Assembly (NCBI GenBank): GCA_038327555.1
Contig: JBBQLD010000293.1
Coordinates: 1 to 6,251, forward strand
DNA from: M3007 sp038327555
GTDB lineage: Bacteria > Bacteroidota > Bacteroidia > Chitinophagales > Saprospiraceae
Reading direction: 5' to 3'
Length of the DNA: 6,251 bases
Part shown: one piece after another, positions 4,806-6,251 of the stretch
Position numbering within the stretch: the first letter of the stretch is position 1
How the letters are laid out: each line of letters starts with the position of its first letter
Translations under genes and position numbers: made by a program
Notes under the pieces: generated by a model
Told to the model about the DNA's origin: nothing
Seen by the model: the letters and a program-made list of their open reading frames with translations, nothing else
Database searches by the model: none

Positions 4806-6129
4806 AGTGGCGGTAAGCTTCGGAAAGTTCGAGCAAAGGATTTGGGCGTTTGTAATTGCCGTCGTTGTATTCCATGAGCAGATTGCGTTCGAGCAAATCT
4901 TGAACGGTCTGATCAAAAGCGGCTGTTTGATTCTTTGCCACCTGAGCTATTTTCTCCCACTGCGCTGGTTCTATATATAAGGCGGTCTGATTGGCCATTC
5001 GTTGAAGTGCTTTGTCGAGTGCCGCAATATCAATTTTCCCTTTTGCCCTGTCGGCAAAAATCGTTGCTGTCTTCAAGATACGCAATAATTCACGTGGGCT
5101 GCCGCCGCCATAATGGATTGCTTTTTCAATCGTTGCGTCACTATCGAAAAGGCTTTTGTCTATTCGCTTAAAAACAAACTCTTTGAATTGCTCTAACGCA
5201 TCTATTCGTTGTTGCCCATTTTTCTCTAGGAGCTTTACAAATGGGAAAGATTCTACAAAAAAATTCTGCTTGAGTTTTTCCCGTTCTTTCATCAGCTCAA
5301 TGGGCAAAGTGAACAGCGTATAAGCCTCAACCTTGTGGATGCGATTAGTTTCATCCATGATAATTTTACGCCTGGTCTCCGAAGTCATGGTTTTTTCTAA
5401 CCCGTCTACGATGAAAAGAATTTCTTTACCCAAATTCTCTTTTCTAATGGCGACATTGGCTTCTTCAATATAAAGGTTAAACTGGTTGGCAAAATCATCA
5501 AAACGGTTTTTCAAGGTGGAGCGCACACTTGAAGCTCGTTCTACACTGCCTTTCATGCCTGCTTTCAAAGAGCCAAAAATGTTAAGAATACTCCAAAAAC
5601 CTAGTTTAGCTTCAGCACCAATTTCGATTCCAGCTTCGCCTGTAATGGAACGATTTACTTCTTCCACCGTATCTTGAAACCATCTTTCCAAGCTTTTCAT
5701 GGCACCTTCGTCAATTCTGATGTCTTTTTCGCGCAGCGCCTGAGTCAGTTTTTCCAATTGAAATACCATAATGTCCATGTATTCCAAGTTGTTCAGATCC
5801 AGTTCCTCATCAATATTACACACGACGCAGAAGAAACAGTCTGTGTGTTGAAGTTTTTTCGCGTATTTCTGTAGCTCGGTGGTTTTCCCGCTGCCACGCA
5901 TACCACCCAGAAAAAAGGTAACTTTATTTAGGCCATTTAGAGCTGGATCAAAGGTCAAGCTATCCCCGTCAATATCAACATTGAGGTTGGCGTATACGAT
6001 CTGTTCTTCAAAGTCGCCGCGAACCATTGAAAAATCGGTAAAAAAAGCATGATCCGGTCCAATGGGCTCATCGAAATTGACTGCTTGATTGATTTCGTTA
6101 AATTTAATCGCTTTTCTACTCATGATCAT
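4798..6129 (-). CDS. AAA/STAND-like P-loop ATPase with C-terminal winged-helix-like region
   Basis: This is a 443-residue soluble protein. Walker A is at residues 76-83 (GMRGSGKT) after the hydrophobic strand VTFFL. Walker B is at 237-245 (ILFIVDGLE, with D242 for magnesium). A GGGSPRELLRIL stretch at 341-352 looks like the sensor-2/lid region of AAA and STAND ATPases. Residues about 370-440 (FDQTVQDLLERNLLMEYNDG and flanks) resemble a winged helix. Between the Walker motifs is an unusual Gly/Ala/Lys-rich insertion (about 163-200) with an amphipathic core, LGFWSILNIFGSL. Such ATPases act as nucleotide-driven switches in signalling, stress or phage-defence complexes, but nothing here fixes the substrate. 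The start could be the ATG at 6129 or at 6123 (441 residues); both lie just after a -7 box. The stop overlaps the TPR gene by 8 bp, so the two are probably translationally coupled. The family call is strong; the role is unknown. Confidence 0.85.
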   Translation of the reverse strand: MIMSRKAIKFNEINQAVNFDEPIGPDHAFFTDFSMVRGDFEEQIVYANLNVDIDGDSLTFDPALNGLNKVTFFLGGMRGSGKTTELQKYAKKLQHTDCFFCVVCNIDEELDLNNLEYMDIMVFQLEKLTQALREKDIRIDEGAMKSLERWFQDTVEEVNRSITGEAGIEIGAEAKLGFWSILNIFGSLKAGMKGSVERASSVRSTLKNRFDDFANQFNLYIEEANVAIRKENLGKEILFIVDGLEKTMTSETRRKIIMDETNRIHKVEAYTLFTLPIELMKEREKLKQNFFVESFPFVKLLEKNGQQRIDALEQFKEFVFKRIDKSLFDSDATIEKAIHYGGGSPRELLRILKTATIFADRAKGKIDIAALDKALQRMANQTALYIEPAQWEKIAQVAKNQTAAFDQTVQDLLERNLLMEYNDGNYKRPNPLLELSEAYRHYV

Positions 6130-6141
6130 TTAGTTGACCTG

Positions 6142-6149
6142 CAAAAGTA
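6142..6149 (-). promoter_or_regulatory. Bacteroidota-type -7 box upstream of the AAA ATPase gene
   Basis: On the minus strand this reads TACTTTTG, a full match to the Bacteroidota -7 consensus TAnnTTTG. The start codon begins 13 to 19 bp downstream, so a transcript from here would have a leader of only about 6 to 12 nt. No Shine-Dalgarno sequence is visible. The -33 element is unclear: a TTTG lies at the far side of the gap, but its spacing of 27 bp is too long. This is the likeliest promoter of the AAA-TPR-lipoprotein unit. Confidence 0.45.
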
Positions 6150-6157
6150 CAGTTTTG

Positions 6158-6172
6158 AGCATAAATAATGCT
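6158..6172. repeat. Small inverted repeat upstream of the AAA gene
   Basis: The arms AGCAT and ATGCT (perfect, 5 bp) flank a 5-bp A/T spacer. They sit 8 bp upstream of the -7 box, between the -7 and -33 regions, and are followed by the 8-bp palindrome TTGTACAA at 6172-6179. The position suits an operator for a dimeric repressor. No T-run follows on the minus strand, so it does not look like a terminator. A short A/T-rich inverted repeat can arise by chance. Confidence 0.25.
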
Positions 6173-6200
6173 TGTACAAAATTACACCTTCTCCGCCCCC

Positions 6201-6251
6201 CTAAACCTCCTGCCTCAAAACCTCCAAAGGCGGCTTACTCACCACCTCCCG
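6201..6251 (-). CDS. C-terminal end of a probable FtsX/MacB-family ABC transporter permease (partial)
   Basis: Only the last 16 codons and a TAG stop lie in the window; the rest is beyond the right edge. The reading is REVVSKPPLEVLRQEV followed by the stop at 6203-6201. Many FtsX/MacB/YbbP-type permeases end just after their last membrane helix with a basic, proline-containing tail of the form PPLxVLR, and this tail fits well. Such permeases work with an ATPase subunit in lipoprotein, lipid or peptide export, or in cell-division signalling. No membrane helix is visible in this fragment, so the call rests on one short motif. The stop is 71 bp upstream of the next gene on the same strand. Confidence 0.5.
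   Translation of the reverse strand, partial: REVVSKPPLEVLRQEV

Overview
The window looks like part of a Bacteroidota chromosome, possibly Saprospiria- or Cytophagia-like; the rank below phylum is a guess. The reasons are two good matches to the Bacteroidota -7 promoter box (TAnnTTTG), no clear Shine-Dalgarno sequences, a pyrR-pyrB gene pair, and the style of the AAA, TPR and PQQ-propeller proteins. Every gene I can support lies on the minus strand, so transcription runs from right to left.

Right edge (6201-6251): the last 16 codons of a gene whose end resembles an FtsX/MacB/YbbP-type ABC transporter permease. After a 71-bp gap with a good -7 box comes a three-gene unit. Its first gene is an AAA/STAND-like ATPase (4798-6129) with Walker A, Walker B and a probable winged-helix C-terminus. 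Its second gene overlaps the first by 8 bp (3300-4805) and encodes a protein with a P-loop-less NTPase-like N-terminus followed by kinesin-light-chain-type TPRs. Its third gene starts 3 to 15 bp later and encodes a PQQ-type beta-propeller lipoprotein. That gene is broken by one in-frame TAG and one probable single-base frameshift in a homopolymer. I do not recognise the trio as a named system. A signalling or conflict-type NTPase pair with an envelope-anchored propeller is an inference.

Middle (1650-2095): a 446-bp gap packed with structure. It holds an 89-bp degenerate copy of the 5' end of pyrR, two small palindromes, an unidentified plus-strand open stretch, three 16-bp tandem repeats overlapping a promoter-like box, two mutually exclusive hairpins at the predicted pyrR transcript start, and heptamer repeats just upstream of pyrR.

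Left (184-1649): pyrR and pyrB with an ATGA overlap, encoding a pyrimidine regulator/uracil phosphoribosyltransferase homologue and the catalytic chain of aspartate transcarbamoylase. Just after the pyrB stop lie six tandem 10-bp repeats, part of a perfect 10-bp inverted repeat. Positions 1-90 show nothing I can name. I see no rRNA, tRNA, CRISPR array or intact mobile element.
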